Shown here piece after piece: positions 24,643 to 35,975 of a stretch of 64,000 nt of DNA (its first letter is position 1; each line of letters opens with the position of its first letter). The stretch spans positions 434,001-498,000 of the forward strand of contig JAGMVK010000011.1 in NCBI GenBank assembly GCA_020747065.1, given 5' to 3'. A program made the position numbers and the translations under genes. The stretch comes from Cadophora sp. MPI-SDFR-AT-0126. Lineage: Eukaryota; Ascomycota; Leotiomycetes; Helotiales; Ploettnerulaceae. Under the pieces are notes generated by a model. That model did not search any database and was not told where the DNA came from. It was given only the letters and a program-made list of their open reading frames with translations.

Positions 24643-24700
24643 AGGACTTTTGCCGATGACGAATTTTAGCGAGTGTTGACGAACATTTTTGTTGGACATC
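24643..24700 (-). repeat. Dispersed repeat, copy A
   Basis: About 56 bp nearly identical to 29135-29191, in the same orientation. Nearly all differences are C/T or G/A transitions. On the minus strand both copies can be read as related peptides (KNVRQHSLKFVIGKSP here, KFIHQYSLRFVISKSP in copy B), so the repeat may be an exon fragment of a mobile or multicopy gene rather than a terminal repeat. Confidence 0.7.
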
Positions 24701-26083
24701 AAAATATCTTGGCGGCCGAGAGTCAGTGTCGGTGAAAGTGGGATGTATTGTTCTTATACATGAATCATGCAAAGGACGGCAAGGTTTTTGATCATTTAAT
24801 TAGAGTCGGTCTTCAATTTCGTTCCTTTTGTTTATTATTCACGTTGCGCACGTGACGCAACCCAGTCTTGAAAGTCTCGAAAACATATAGGTTCCTCCTG
24901 ACTACGATGCTTTGAAGTTCAGCTAAATAAACAGAAGCTCGACTTTCCTATGAGAAAGTGTTTTAGATTCTCTGTGTGTGTGTGTTGCTACATGCCTTGG
25001 TATCAATTCTGCATACGCATTTTTTGGTAGGCTGTTGACCTTTGCTTTCTATGTAAATGCAATATTATTGTCGGATCTTGGACTTTATGAAGTCTTGAGA
25101 CTATATATACTTTTAGTAAGTTTATTAGATACGTGAAGCCATCAGCAATTTCTGGAATCTTGATGATTGAAAGCATCAGAAGGGTTTGATACATCAGCTG
25201 ATGTCTTTCGGCTACTAGTAGCAGCACGTTTGAAGTTCTTTGGATCAAGGTGTTCAGTAATCAGTCACAAAGGCTTGCATGCTCTTCCAATCTTCTGATC
25301 ATTACTTAACATGATGTCCACTATCATCATGGTGTCATTTGTTTAATGCCTCATCCGCTTATGGTCCCTTGCCAACTCGACAATTCGACACGATGGACAC
25401 CCGTCTCAAAGATCTTATAAGCTCATAAGCCATCCTTGAATGAACGCGTGAGAATATTTCTTCATAGTAAGATAGACTTCTTGATAAGAACAAGTTCTCT
25501 GAGCTACCACACGACTGTGGACTGCTCCATATATACCTTAATTACAGCCACTACATATGGCAATAGAGAAGTTTTATATTTCTTCATATCACGATGAAAC
25601 GACCAATGATCAACGAAAATCAACGACAGATGGCGCTTGGCATGCAGAAGAGTTCCATAGATATCCGACCTTTCTTAAAATTTGGCTTATCACCAGGTTG
25701 TTAATATTCTTAGGATGTAAGACATTGCTTCTTTCTTCTCTGTGAGCGGAGAAGTTTCTGTTATCTCTTGGTACTTGAATCCAAAGACCATTCTTTCAAG
25801 TACTCCATTACTTTGCAACATTCTAAGCCCAGTCTCTATCCAAGTGGCTTTCCACCCCTCAATCCCCGCCCTCCTTCCGCAGAGTCGAGGCGAATTGCAT
25901 TCTCCAGGTTATTCTACTTTGAAGGCACTTCCTTTTCGGGTATTGACGTAATTCTACACACTTCTCATATTCACTGCACTTTAAAACACGATGGAGGTGG
26001 CTCTTGCACCAAAGGAAGAGAGGCAACAATTCTCGCTTAGCAGCTATTTAGTCAACAAGCCGCCGAGCCTGCTTCTTCTTGCC

Positions 26084-26131
26084 TTTCCAACACAACTTCT
26101 TTCCAACACAACTTCTTTCCAACACAACATA
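26084..26131 (+). repeat. 16-bp tandem repeat in promoter
   Basis: Three head-to-tail copies of TTTCCAACACAACTTC, the last ending ATA instead of TTC. It lies about 215 bp upstream of the start codon at 26346, where it could alter promoter or leader length. Confidence 0.85.
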
Positions 26132-26345
26132 AGCTCCTCCTTTACAACACAAAAAGTCGTCTCACATCTCCAGCTCTGGTCCTACAGTTTGGTCAGTCCT
26201 TCGGTCGTCATTTCTATCGAGTCAGTCAGTACCTCACACATTTTACCTCAACGGCCTCACCTTTCCCCCGTCTACATTACTCATCCCCTCTCCACAAGAC
26301 ATCTCGAGCTTTTGACTAATTCCTAGACATCCAGAAACTGTCAAT

Positions 26346-27875
26346 ATGGTTGCGACGAAGCTGAGCGAAGAGCTCAAAGTCTTCCTTCAGGAGCCCATGG
26401 TTTCCTCAACTGGCCACAAAGTTATTCGGGTCACTTACGGCGGCAGCGATGAGCTCGATATCACTCTCCACCGTACAATTCGAGTTCCCGACAATGATCT
26501 GTCATGTGATCTCCCACCTGACTGCGGTCGTTTCCCCCTATATTCTGTCAAGGACTACAAAGATCTGCTTCCGAAGAACATGAGTGCTAAGGGGGGGTTG
26601 TTTGTTCCGGTCTATGGTTGGTTCTTTCACTTTAATTTACGAACTCCTTTGTTAAACTTCTCGATCTTTGGATAAGGTGGCTGACACAGCAACTCAAAGA
26701 GCGTGAGGCGATTTGGATCAACTTTCGTTCCTCCAGACCCTTCGCTATCAAGATCTACGCAGGTGGAGTCAACGTTGTATCTGGCGAACCCCAAGTAGAA
26801 GGCCTTGCAACTATGCTACGTCGCAAGCTACAGATTTCCAAAGGAAGTTCAGTTCAGGACTATGTTGTTTCGGGTGATTCTGAGGATCATCAACAGTGGA
26901 TTGATGGGATTGCGTCTCATGACGGCAAGGTCATGCAGTTTGTTGCAACTCCAACAGGCTCTGGCTATTCAGTTGAAGCTCAGGCCACTAGAAAAGATTC
27001 GACTGCTGGGCTGCAATTCGAGATTATGCCTACCCGCCGCAAACCATACCTTCTCTACATTAAAAATATCAATGGGAATATCATGACTTTGGAGAACCTA
27101 AAGCGGTCTACTAAGGTGTCAGCTCTCAAATCAATGATCCAAGATAAGGAAGGCACGCACCCAGATCAGCAACGACTTATTTTCGCGGGAAAACAGCTCG
27201 AAGACAGTGAGTGTCATTCTCGAACGCATGGAACGACGTTATCACTGACAATTTCCAACAGATCGCACTCTTTCAGACTATCGCATTCTTCCAGTAAGCT
27301 GACTCAGGGGAAAGGGCCACAAAAGTAAATTGCTGATTACCTAGGATGCCACATTACACCTGATATATCGCATCCGAGGCAGTGGGGCCGGCCCGGAATC
27401 TCTCCCAATACTTATCTCACCCCAGCTGAAAGAGGATGCCAAGGCAGCTGAAAAGGCCATCGCACCCGGTGGATTCATCAATCAGACCATCGTCAAGGAT
27501 CCAATACCTGCAGGCGACTGGAACCAGGATAACATCATTATGTTCAACGTCCAGCTTCTCAATGCCTCTACTTTCGAAGCCATCCTTGGCATCAAGGCAC
27601 CCGAGACACCCGTGACTCCAGAGCTTTACAAGCAATACGGCTACCCGTTCTTCAAACTCTACGAGGAAGTCGGTGGCATAAAGGGTAACTTCACCAAGCT
27701 CAAGCGTGTCGCCAATTTAGATAAGAAGAAAGGCAAGAAGCGCAAGTATCCGGATGATAAGGTCGTGGATTTCCCAGTCGTTGAGCTCAACACTGTTGAC
27801 CATCAACGGCCATTCCTTCCGGTTTCTGAGATGGAGGCCATTTTGACCGAGTTCAATGTTACACAGGACTTCTGA
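26346..27875 (+). CDS. Fungal protein with an internal ubiquitin-like domain
   Basis: Four exons, 26346-26620, 26677-27206, 27262-27293 (32 bp) and 27345-27875, give 455 residues. The N-terminal part ([20 protein letters not shown], later [19 protein letters not shown]) belongs to a conserved fungal family of unknown function. Residues about 235-310 form a ubiquitin fold with KMIQDKEG-like and [14 protein letters not shown] motifs nearly identical to ubiquitin. It continues as [20 protein letters not shown] and ends IRGSG, so there is no processable Gly-Gly. Two introns interrupt this fold. The C-terminal part has a basic [14 protein letters not shown] patch. The domain is therefore an embedded interaction module, probably recognised by ubiquitin-binding partners, not a conjugated modifier. 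I know no assigned function. First-intron splice sites are the least certain. Confidence 0.85.
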
Positions 27876-28702
27876 ATACATGACACAATGGTCAGCATCT
27901 AGCATGCGTGAGAATAGACTGGCAGGCAGAGGAGTGGAAGTGGGTTTTGTTTATTCATCTCGAGCCAGGTAGCTGATATTTCACACGCATAATTCTTTAC
28001 GTCATTGACCGATATGCATTGAAGCACGCAGATTGTGCATACATCCAAGCATGTATTATACCACAAAAATCTCGTGGAGATACTCCCTATTCAAGAATGC
28101 GAAATAAGCACCTCAATTAGAAGTAATACTCTTGGTACAGTATCGTGAGCAATATATAAGAAAGTGAAATTGTTGAGAGATGCCGAGCAGCTTGGTGATA
28201 TAACTGCTGAGTGCGGGGTGCACCACCTCCATTATTTGCTTTCCTCCTTTCCCGGAAACTCAGATAGGTAAAATAAGAAACTAATTATTACTTATTATTT
28301 GCTATAACAACACTTGAATTTAAAAAGAGAAGCAGAAACTGCTTTAGAGTGTTAAACGTGAGCGATGGTAGATATGAGTTTGAGGAGAGACAAGACGATC
28401 AATAGAGGCGTACCGAAGGATTACCCGAATAGCGTCTACGTTGTACATGTGTCCGAAATTAATCGTGAAAGATAGTGAGAGCATTTCATCGAACACTAGT
28501 CAGACATATTGAAGATGAATTGCTGTTGCCAATCTGTTACGAATAATATGGTGAATACGAGGGCTTTGTAGCTGTCAAAGTCAGGAAGCCCATCATGAGG
28601 GATGCTTTGAAAAGGAATGAGGATTAACAAGTGGGCGACTAGTTATTTGACTTTACATCCAGCTTTCATTGCAATGCTGTTCTGACTTGTGCAAGTATAT
28701 CC
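27876..28702. other. AT-rich intergenic spacer
   Basis: 827 bases, strongly AT-rich from about 28090 onward, with no open frame of note and no recognised repeat. Confidence 0.6.
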
Positions 28703-29134
28703 TTATCTTCTTGCCTTCACAATACCCAAGGACGTATATACATGTAATTGCCCGGAGCTGCCATCGTCCGTAACAATTTCTTCATCCCCCTTACATGTAG
28801 CCGCCTCTTTTCGTCTTTCCTCACTGTCGACTTTCATTCTGACGTAAAAGAGCATATTCGCTGCTGCCCCAGCAGCAATTGGTGTGGCATATGAAGTACC
28901 TGAACAGCACTGAAGTCTTCCTTGCTTCAAGTACCCGAGCCACGAAGACTCGACTGCCTCTCCAAGAGTGCTGAAGTTCTCGCTGAGAGGAAGACCGTTG
29001 GGGGTAAAGTCAGTTTCCATCCCAACTATTTGTAGAGTTCACACCGATGAGGACCTCGTAAGAGCTGGCGGGGAATGCAACTTCCTCGTTTCCACCATCA
29101 TGTAAGGCTGCAGCAAACATGATCACATCTTTTT
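28703..29134 (-). pseudogene. Truncated subtilisin-like (S8) protease fragment
   Basis: On the minus strand a peptide DVIMFAAALHDGGNEEVAFP, then SYEVLIGVNSTNSWDGN runs into a TGA at about 29018. A one-base shift restores the homology: TDFTPNGLPLSENFSTLGEA, then the catalytic-serine motif CSGTSYATPIAAGAAANML, ending at 28703. Only the last third of an S8 domain is present. The Asp and His blocks are missing, and the homology stops exactly where the dispersed repeat (29135-29191) begins. Such S8 domains occur as effector modules of fungal NLR-type proteins. This copy cannot be active. The coincidence of break and repeat suggests an insertion or recombination event. Confidence 0.78.
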
Positions 29135-29191
29135 AGGACTTTTGCTGATGACGAATCTTAGCGAGTATTGATGAATGAATTTATTAGACAG
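29135..29191 (-). repeat. Dispersed repeat, copy B
   Basis: Partner of 24643-24700 (see there). It separates the S8 protease fragment from the 3' end of the DUF7082/zinc-finger gene, whose stop codon is only 30 bp away. Confidence 0.7.
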
Positions 29192-29220
29192 GGAAAGATC
29201 TGAATGCTGAATATTCAAAC

Positions 29221-32200
29221 TTATGGTACAAAGTCATCTCGTTCCACAAGTCCAGCTTCGAAATCAATCCAAGAACCGTCTAAAAATTCAGCTGCGAGTA
29301 TTCCGTCATAGTCCTCGTCCTCTATTCTGGGCACAGAATGCGCAAGATCGAGTGGAGATATGTTTTCAGCATGGCATTGAGGATCTGAAAGCGGAGGATG
29401 TTTCTTAGTGCTAGCAATAACTTGCGATGAACTTGAAGTCACAGCTGAAGTGTCGCTATTGTCCCCAGTTTCAGACAATTGGATGCTCTCCGTAGGCTTC
29501 GACATTTGAGTCGATAATCCCGAGTAAGGCTGGTGTAAGATCGGCGGACTGTAGGATCTAAGCGACGACTCGGGCGGCCCTTCGATGACATGGCGGATTG
29601 TAGAGGATATCAACACTGAAGTTGTCGGGCTTTCAAGACTCCTCGAAGATGTACCAGCTCTTCCTTCCACTATTCCCCGGTACTTTGAAAAGACTCGATC
29701 TTGGCAATCCTTGACAACTTTTGTTAGCTGGCTTCGTATGCTTTCTTTCATTGGCTGCAATTCGTTGTTAATGATTTCCTCGAGAGCTGCTTTGAATTCC
29801 GGCGGTAGCTGCCGACGGCAATATTCTTCATATTCTGCAAGCTCTCTTGGATTAGGCGGAAATATTAGTTCTTCTTGGACGGCTTCGAAGTCTGTGCCAT
29901 ATGTTAACTTGCAGAAATTAAGCTATGATAGGCCAAAGATAGCAGAACGGAGCGGCGTCATAAGATTTGGAGTGGGGGGTATTAGAACTTACAAGGGCTG
30001 GGAATGATCTCATTCGGAAACAACAGCTTGTATATCTCTTTCCACCTATCCACCTCTGTTTGATCTCGCTGCAACTTCTTCTTGCTCCGCAGCTTTTCAT
30101 ACAATTCAGACGTGATACCATCTGCTTGCTCGAAATTGTTGGGTTCGCAACCCTTTGGTTCTTTAAGATGCATACTCACACCATCTGCATCCTTAAAAAG
30201 AACATTGCATCGTTGACAAGGAAATATGCGATGATGTCTGTACAGATGTCCTCTTAGTGTGATTAGCAAAGCCATCATAAAGTTGATATCAACCACTTAC
30301 TTCACACGAGCCACATTGTCTAGTGCAGTCAAGGCACACGACCGCCAATTCTGGACACAATACTTTCGAGGATCCCGCTTTCGATAAGGGCAAGCAAGTT
30401 TAGGGATTTCATCTTGACCTCCAGGTGAAGAAAGAAGTGGTCTGGGTCTTTTGGGGCTTCTTCCATCATCATTTTTCTGAGCCTTGTCGTCTTGGTCGTC
30501 CCTTGGATGCTTCCCTCTGAAAGTACTGCTTGTTCCTTTGCTTGAATTCTCCGGTCTGCCCATCGAACCATTGTCCTGTAGTACTCCGACACTGACTCTC
30601 TCCATCAGTGGCCATATCCCGAGGACCATTGGGACTACGCGGTGATTTTGCCTCAAAATTGGTTGCACTACGGATATTGATCAGCAAATGGGCAGTCATA
30701 TGCGACCTAATTACAGAAATCGATCGATCCTGGAATTACTTCTTGATATTGGTCTCTTTGTTTGAGATGAGCGAAAATTCTTTCATAAAACGATCAACTA
30801 AACTTGACTTTAATAGTGAAAATATTAGTGCCACCAAGGATTCTTTGATTTCTCCTCGTTCAGGCTGGTCAGCTTTCAAGAAGCTATAGACACGGGAGCA
30901 TTGAGAACTATTATGACCATCATATTCACTCCAGTCAGAATCATCATCTGTTGTGGACGAAGGGCTTTCGCCTCCAGAAGAAAGTGTTGCTTGAGGGCTT
31001 GAAGACGTCTTTGGGGTGTCTTCGTCTGGAACCTCTGGCGGCGATGAAGACCTTGTCGAAGCTCGATCGATCTCTGGGCATGAAGGCATTTTTGGAGATT
31101 GCGCGGCTGAAGGACGAAAAGACTCAATGCCATCTTCTACTTTTCCAGACTGAGACAGATCAACAACGTACATTATACTTTCTTAAGGACACTTACATGG
31201 GGTGAAGCTGGATATTTCTTGGCATTGTAGGATGGCGATGTGGGGGCAGTCGAGATTGACTGTGGGTAACTTGCACAATGTTGGTTGCTTGGACATGATA
31301 AACCTGTAGATGATCCTTCACTACTGTTTGCGGTCGATATAACCGGTTTCAACGACGGTAGACCGGGTGGCAAAATTGACGATAAACTGGCAGACTACAA
31401 TGATATTAGCGATTCTCAAATAATACAGAAATGATACTCACATATTTGCCAATGATCTTCTTTAATGCAGGTGCCAAATGTTTCCAGTAGAATAGCTTAA
31501 TATCCTTCTCAATATTGCGCGGCCTGGGAGCAGGGAAAGCCATGATGACTCGGAAGAACTCTTCGCTATCTGGCTGGCTCTTCGAGGCCTTCAGTGGTCC
31601 GAAGCCCTCCAAGTTCCTCCGTATTCGGTTCGTCTCCTCGACAGTCAACCGGAATGCAAGTAGCTGCTCCAAGAGATATATTGCATCTACACTAGTCACA
31701 AAACACTCATTCTTCTCTTCCCAGTATATGCAACTAATGCACGCACTGTTCAGCGGCCGATCATCCATTGAAACAGATTGGAAGCTGGCGGTAATCGTGC
31801 TCCCGAACTGCGACCGCGTGAAACAAACTAGACGCCGTCTCGACTCCCATTCCTCTTCGGTGCAATGTTTAGCCATAGTATCCAGATCACCTTGGATCTC
31901 AAGCTTTGCTTTGATTGGGTAACGAGCATGTTGTAGGGTTGATGTTCTGACCAATGGTGGATTTGCAGGTACCCATGGTTGGTTGAGGTATGACGCTAGT
32001 TGAGAGACTCCCGCATCTGCAGGAGCACTACTATCATTTATGTTCGAGCCTACTGTCTCATTTCCTGGCCAGTTGCTAGTTTTTGGTGATTGAGCCAGCG
32101 GAGAAGCTGAAGACGCTGCCCAGGGCGATGAGGAGTTATGCTTCGATGTCTGTCCTTGATATATCGTAATGGTACGGATGCTAGGAAATGGAGGGACCAA

Positions 32201-32275
32201 ATTTTCATGGCTGTCTTCGTGCACGTATGACGAATATGACGGCTCTGAGTCTTTCGATGCAGAGGGGAAAGCCAT
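29221..32275 (-). CDS. Medusa-type DUF7082 protein joined to a C2H2-like domain
   Basis: Exons on the minus strand: 31442-32275, 31197-31394, 30740-31149, about 30301-30591, 29993-30252 and 29221-29891; 887 residues from the first in-frame ATG (MAFPSASKD). The true start may lie further upstream, since coding-like sequence reaches about 32420. Residues about 100-275 match the Medusa (MedA) DUF7082 core: RRLVCFTRSQFGSTITASFQ, NSACISCIYWEEKNECFVTS and ALKKIIGKY. The second half matches a widespread fungal family that is normally separate: LACPYRKRDPRKYCVQNWRS, VARVKGHLYRHHRIFPCQRC and RWKEIYKLLFPNEIIPSPYF. Aspergillus MedA controls conidiophore development; the function of the second family is unknown. 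No promoter-sized gap separates the halves, and the linking intron (31150-31196, GTAAGT...CTCAG) is in phase. The donor at 30739 is clear but its acceptor is uncertain. Confidence 0.75.
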
Positions 32276-33120
32276 GTTCAGGTGCGAAGCTGCATGGTAG
32301 ACTTGCGCTAAGGCTGAGGACAAGACTGAGGGTTGGGACCCGGAGATGCGCCTGTAACAAGATCGGAGTTTTCTTGATATGAAGGCTGGTAATCTGTCGA
32401 GATATCAGCAAAGGGAAGGGCAGCTTCGAGGCTCACACTGCTTGCCTTATAGTCGTTGCAGTTGGGGCTTCCTGTGAGCTGGAACGGACATCGGTTTTGC
32501 TAGGCTTTCCCTACCGCCGATCGACTTGAATGGTTCCCAGGCCCAGAGAAGGGAAATGTTCGTGAGGCCGAGATAACCTGTAATGCGAGATCTGAGTCTT
32601 GAATGGTTTAGGATATCTGAGTCCACATCACCAGGCAATGCACAAGAAACCCGAGCCTTAATTGATCAGCTTTGGGGCGGAGCAACCTACAGGGATTAAC
32701 GCACAGCTGCGCAATTCTCAGCTCCCAGCAGGGCCCACGTGACAGCTGATCAAGCCACCACGAACCCGAAAGCAAGAGATCTTCTGAGTCAGAAACATAA
32801 TAAACCAGTTCCTCGAACCTCAGAGTAAAATGAAGCAATTGCTTGCGAATTGTTTCGAGCGGGCACCGTGAAACCTGCCTCTCCGACGAGCGGGAGAGCT
32901 GCGAGGCAATAGTCGAGGTACAAAGATCCACGATGTGACGCAGTGGGTGGTTGTGCATACAGTCACGCATCAGGGGTATCATAAAGTACTATATTTTCTT
33001 AAACCAAAGTTGATTTTACAGAGATTCCATCCATTCCTGAAATGCAGAACAAGTACCTCAAGTACAAGCAAGTCCTCTTTACATTTTATTATTAGTAACG
33101 ACTTTAGCGAAGTCCCCCTA
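32276..33120. other. 5' flank of the DUF7082 gene
   Basis: May include one or two missed upstream exons (coding-like peptide ADISTDYQPSYQENSDLVTG at about 32330-32400). Beyond 32640 it looks like promoter and spacer; a CACGTGAC lies near 32735. Confidence 0.5.
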
Positions 33121-33773
33121 CTAAACACATTGATCAACATTTGAATAGGAACTGTACGACCAAAGCATCAGCATGATCGCTACAACCGCCATAAAAAGAA
33201 ACGCTAAAGAAAACGTCCTCTCCCTCTCAAGCCTCTCCTCCGCCATCCTCAACTTGTCCTGTTGCTCCCAATACATGTCTCTCAGCTTTCGACAATCCCT
33301 CGCCGCCATCATTCTGTTCAAAGTCCGACAAAGAGTATGCTGGTCCACAATAAGCTCCCCAGCCTTCTTTAAAGTGGCTGTTTCCAGATCAAGATGTTTT
33401 GAGGTCTTGATGTGGGCTGCGTGACTGGCTGAGAGCTCTTTTTGATGTTTGGATTTGAGTTTGGCTATATAAATACGTATTGCCTTCTTGTAATCTTCAT
33501 GTTCGACCGTCTTCTTGGCTAGTTGCGATTGTAAGCGACGAATTCCGCAAGTTCCCTGTGGAAGTACCCTTTCGTCGAAACGACTGATAGCGAAGGGGTT
33601 GCCGAGCTGGTTTTCTCAGCTTTCCTCCTTTTCTCCTCTTGAGGATGATGGTTGGGAGTGTTGGGAAGTAACTTGAGTGAGTTTGGATGCGACTGATGAG
33701 AATATAAACGTGGGGGAGCTGAGACGAGATCTCGTATCATCTGCTCTCTCCTTTCCATCGTTAAAGTCCTCAT
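33121..33773 (-). CDS. Small coiled-coil protein with C-terminal membrane anchor
   Basis: Two exons, 33710-33773 and 33121-33614, give 185 residues. The intron at 33615-33709 (GTTTAT...GCTGAG) is inferred because it joins MRTLTMERREQMIRDLVSAP to a long open frame NQLGNPFAISRFDERVLPQG without a stop. The GAG acceptor is not ideal. The middle (about 50-145) is Lys/Glu-rich and predicted helical or coiled-coil, e.g. KKAIRIYIAKLKSKHQKEL and DKLRMAEERLERERTF. One hydrophobic segment, SLAFLFMAVVAIMLMLW, follows 15 residues from the end, the design of a tail-anchored protein. I recognise no family. It is the first of three same-strand coiled-coil genes up to 39077. Confidence 0.6.
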
Positions 33774-34210
33774 GATTGCTTATTAAGTATTCTGGTATCC
33801 GGTAGCGACGGATGTCGAATTGGATGGTCTTGGAGAAAGAGGAGATTGTGGAAGGTTGAAGGAAAAGTGCCTTTGCTTAAATATAATTGGCATTGTGATT
33901 TGTGCAGACAAATTAAATTGTGGGCTGGCAAATAAGACATCTAGACTGACTAGTTGCCGCGACCTAAGATTCGGCATGATGAAATTGAAACTAGGGCTAG
34001 GTCTTCTAGCTAGACAGTTCGACAGCTACCAAGTCATGTGATACTTGTATTTATTTCACTTCCTCGAAAACGAAAACGATGTCAAGGTGGGGGAAGAATA
34101 CATTTTTGCCATTCGGACCTATACGCCTTTTTGGGCAAATCAGACTCAAGCTTAGAGTGAATGTAACAAAATCTGCGTGGCCATAGCGATGAAAATCCAC
34201 TTTCATGTCA
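33774..34210. other. Intergenic spacer
   Basis: 437 bases between two same-strand coiled-coil genes: promoter of the former and 3' region of the latter. No other signal seen. Confidence 0.6.
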
Positions 34211-35975
34211 TTAAGCTTGGGCAGACGCTTGTAAGCCGTGGAAAAATAACACGACAAGAACGAAGAAAGCTCCCATATTCCGTAGATAAGATCCTTTCCA
34301 AGTCGTAGTTTCTCTGGCATTTACCTCCAGAAACTTCTCTTGCCACTCGATCTTCTCTCTCGCCGCAGCTCGTGACTTCTCTTTTTCAATTTCGAGTTCC
34401 TTGCTCAGCTTTACATTCAGCTCTGTGACATTCAAACGAGCCTGACGCTTCGATCGAGATTCATTCTCCTTAGTCTTCTTGTTGGATTTCATCAAGATCT
34501 CCTCGAGTTCCTGTTCCTTATCTCGGTTTTGGCGTGTGGCAGCATCAAGCGCTGTGGACTTGTCATGAAGTTCGGCTTTTAGACTCTGGATTTCGGTTTC
34601 CAATTCCCTCTCTCTCAGATTGTGCTTGTCACTCTCCTCTTTAGCTCCTTGCATAGTGATGTCTAGCGCTGCGGTCAAATCTCCGTTTCTCTCCTCCAGT
34701 TCGTCGATTTCATCTGACTGGCGCTCCATGACATCGTTGGCAAACTCGACATCTCTCTCATGTTCCTCTATTTCGGCATCGAGACGACTCATGAGCTCCT
34801 TGATCTTCTCCCATCTTTTCTTTAGTAAATCGTTTCTTTCCCAGGCTTTTTGCATAGACTCATGACGAAAGTTGGTTGCTAGAGTGTGTGAATTCTGGAG
34901 TGCTCGATTCAAGTCCTCCGCCCAACAAGCTCGCAGGTATGACCTGTCGGATTTCTTTTGTAGGTCGGTGTTGACAGCTTTTAGATGCTCGATTTGCCGC
35001 TCTTGCTGTCTATTCCTGAGACATTGTTTGTCGATGAGCGTATGCTGTTGACTGACACTGATGTGGAGATTTTCGTTTTGAGCCGATAGATTTTCAAGCT
35101 TGTCTTCTTTCACGCGATTGGCATTCGATAGATCCTCGATGACAGCGTCCTTTTGTTCGATGGAACTGCTAAAATTTCTGGTTTTATTTGAAAGCTCTTT
35201 AATTTGCTCTGTCATCTCGCCGTTAGCAGCCCCCAATATTTCGATACTAGCGGTCATTTGTCGAATAGATCTGCTAAATCCTTCCTTTTCGGTCGCCGCA
35301 ATTTGCATCCCATGATTCATAACCTCGATCTGTCCACGAAGCTGATGATTGTCATGTTGAGCTTCGCGGAGCTGACGTTGCAGTGCAGTGAGATCCTGAA
35401 GGAGTTGATTATTGATCCCAGAATCAGACAAGGATTGTGCAGCAGCAGCTTGGCTGTTTGCATGTTGATATTGCATGGCCGGTCGTTCGTGGCTCGGGTA
35501 ATGTTGCTGGTTCCCGGTGGGGAAACCGTAGAACCCGCCAGTTCTCACCATGTCTGGGGCAACGGGAGCATTGAATGGTGGATGGTTGGAGAGAGAGTCG
35601 ACATTGTTTTCTGGAAGTGAAAGAATCCTCTGCCGTCCCATCGCCGTTGGAGGTTCACGCTTTCCCTTGCTTCCATTGACAACCAGAGGCTGCGTTGGGA
35701 AAACCGCCTCCGCAGCCTGGGCGCTTTCAAAGTCTGGCGCATTCTTCGTGACATTGACGTTAAAGGCCATTTGAACATTGGCCGGAGCCTCGTGAAGGTA
35801 GCTGTTGCGGTTACCAGAAGAAGATTGGAAAGACATCGATTTAACGTCGCCAGGTTCACCTGCTGCAAACGGAGGAGAATCCGGCAGAGGCTGTGAACTG
35901 TCAATTCCATTCTTACGATTCAGACAAAACGCAAGATAATCTTACCGGATGACGAGCTGGAGTATTGCTGTTCAT
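34211..35975 (-). CDS. Long coiled-coil protein with C-terminal membrane anchor
   Basis: Exon 1 (35946-35975) encodes MNSNTPARHP. A 55-bp intron (GTAAGA...TTCACAG) leads to exon 2 (34211-35890), giving 569 residues. The first 150 residues are polar and disordered (Pro, Gln, Asn, Ser). About 150-520 is almost unbroken heptad-like sequence rich in Gln, Glu, Lys and Arg, for example QLLQDLTALQRQLREAQHD and ELETEIQSLKAELHDKSTAL. It ends RNMGAFFVLVVLFFHGLQAS, a single hydrophobic segment at the extreme C-terminus. This is the arrangement of golgin-like or tethering tail-anchored proteins, but I find no specific family motif. Its architecture, strand and neighbours make it a possible distant relative of the 33121 gene. 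Confidence 0.8.

Larger units (their letters stand above)
24167..26345. other. Long gene-poor region
   Basis: 2.2 kb without a supported gene. 24412-24702 holds a minus-strand open frame that includes one copy of a dispersed repeat (24643-24700) and may be a gene relic. 24750-25750 is AT-rich. From 25800 the DNA turns pyrimidine-rich, as expected for the promoter of the next gene, and includes a 16-bp tandem repeat at 26084-26131. Confidence 0.6.

Noticed and set aside
24412..24702. 96-codon minus-strand frame as a gene
   Set aside because: Only its first part is shared with copy B of the dispersed repeat; the rest has no recognisable homology, so it is treated as repeat relic.
30469..30739. 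In-frame TAA after ETNIKK in the DUF7082/C2H2 gene taken as a nonsense mutation
   Set aside because: The stop lies inside GTAATT, a usable donor; an intron to an acceptor near 30592 restores the frame that carries the downstream conserved domain.
33480..33620. Frameshift in the small tail-anchored coiled-coil gene
   Set aside because: A 95-bp intron at 33615-33709 joins the ATG exon to the long frame without a stop, so no frameshift is needed.
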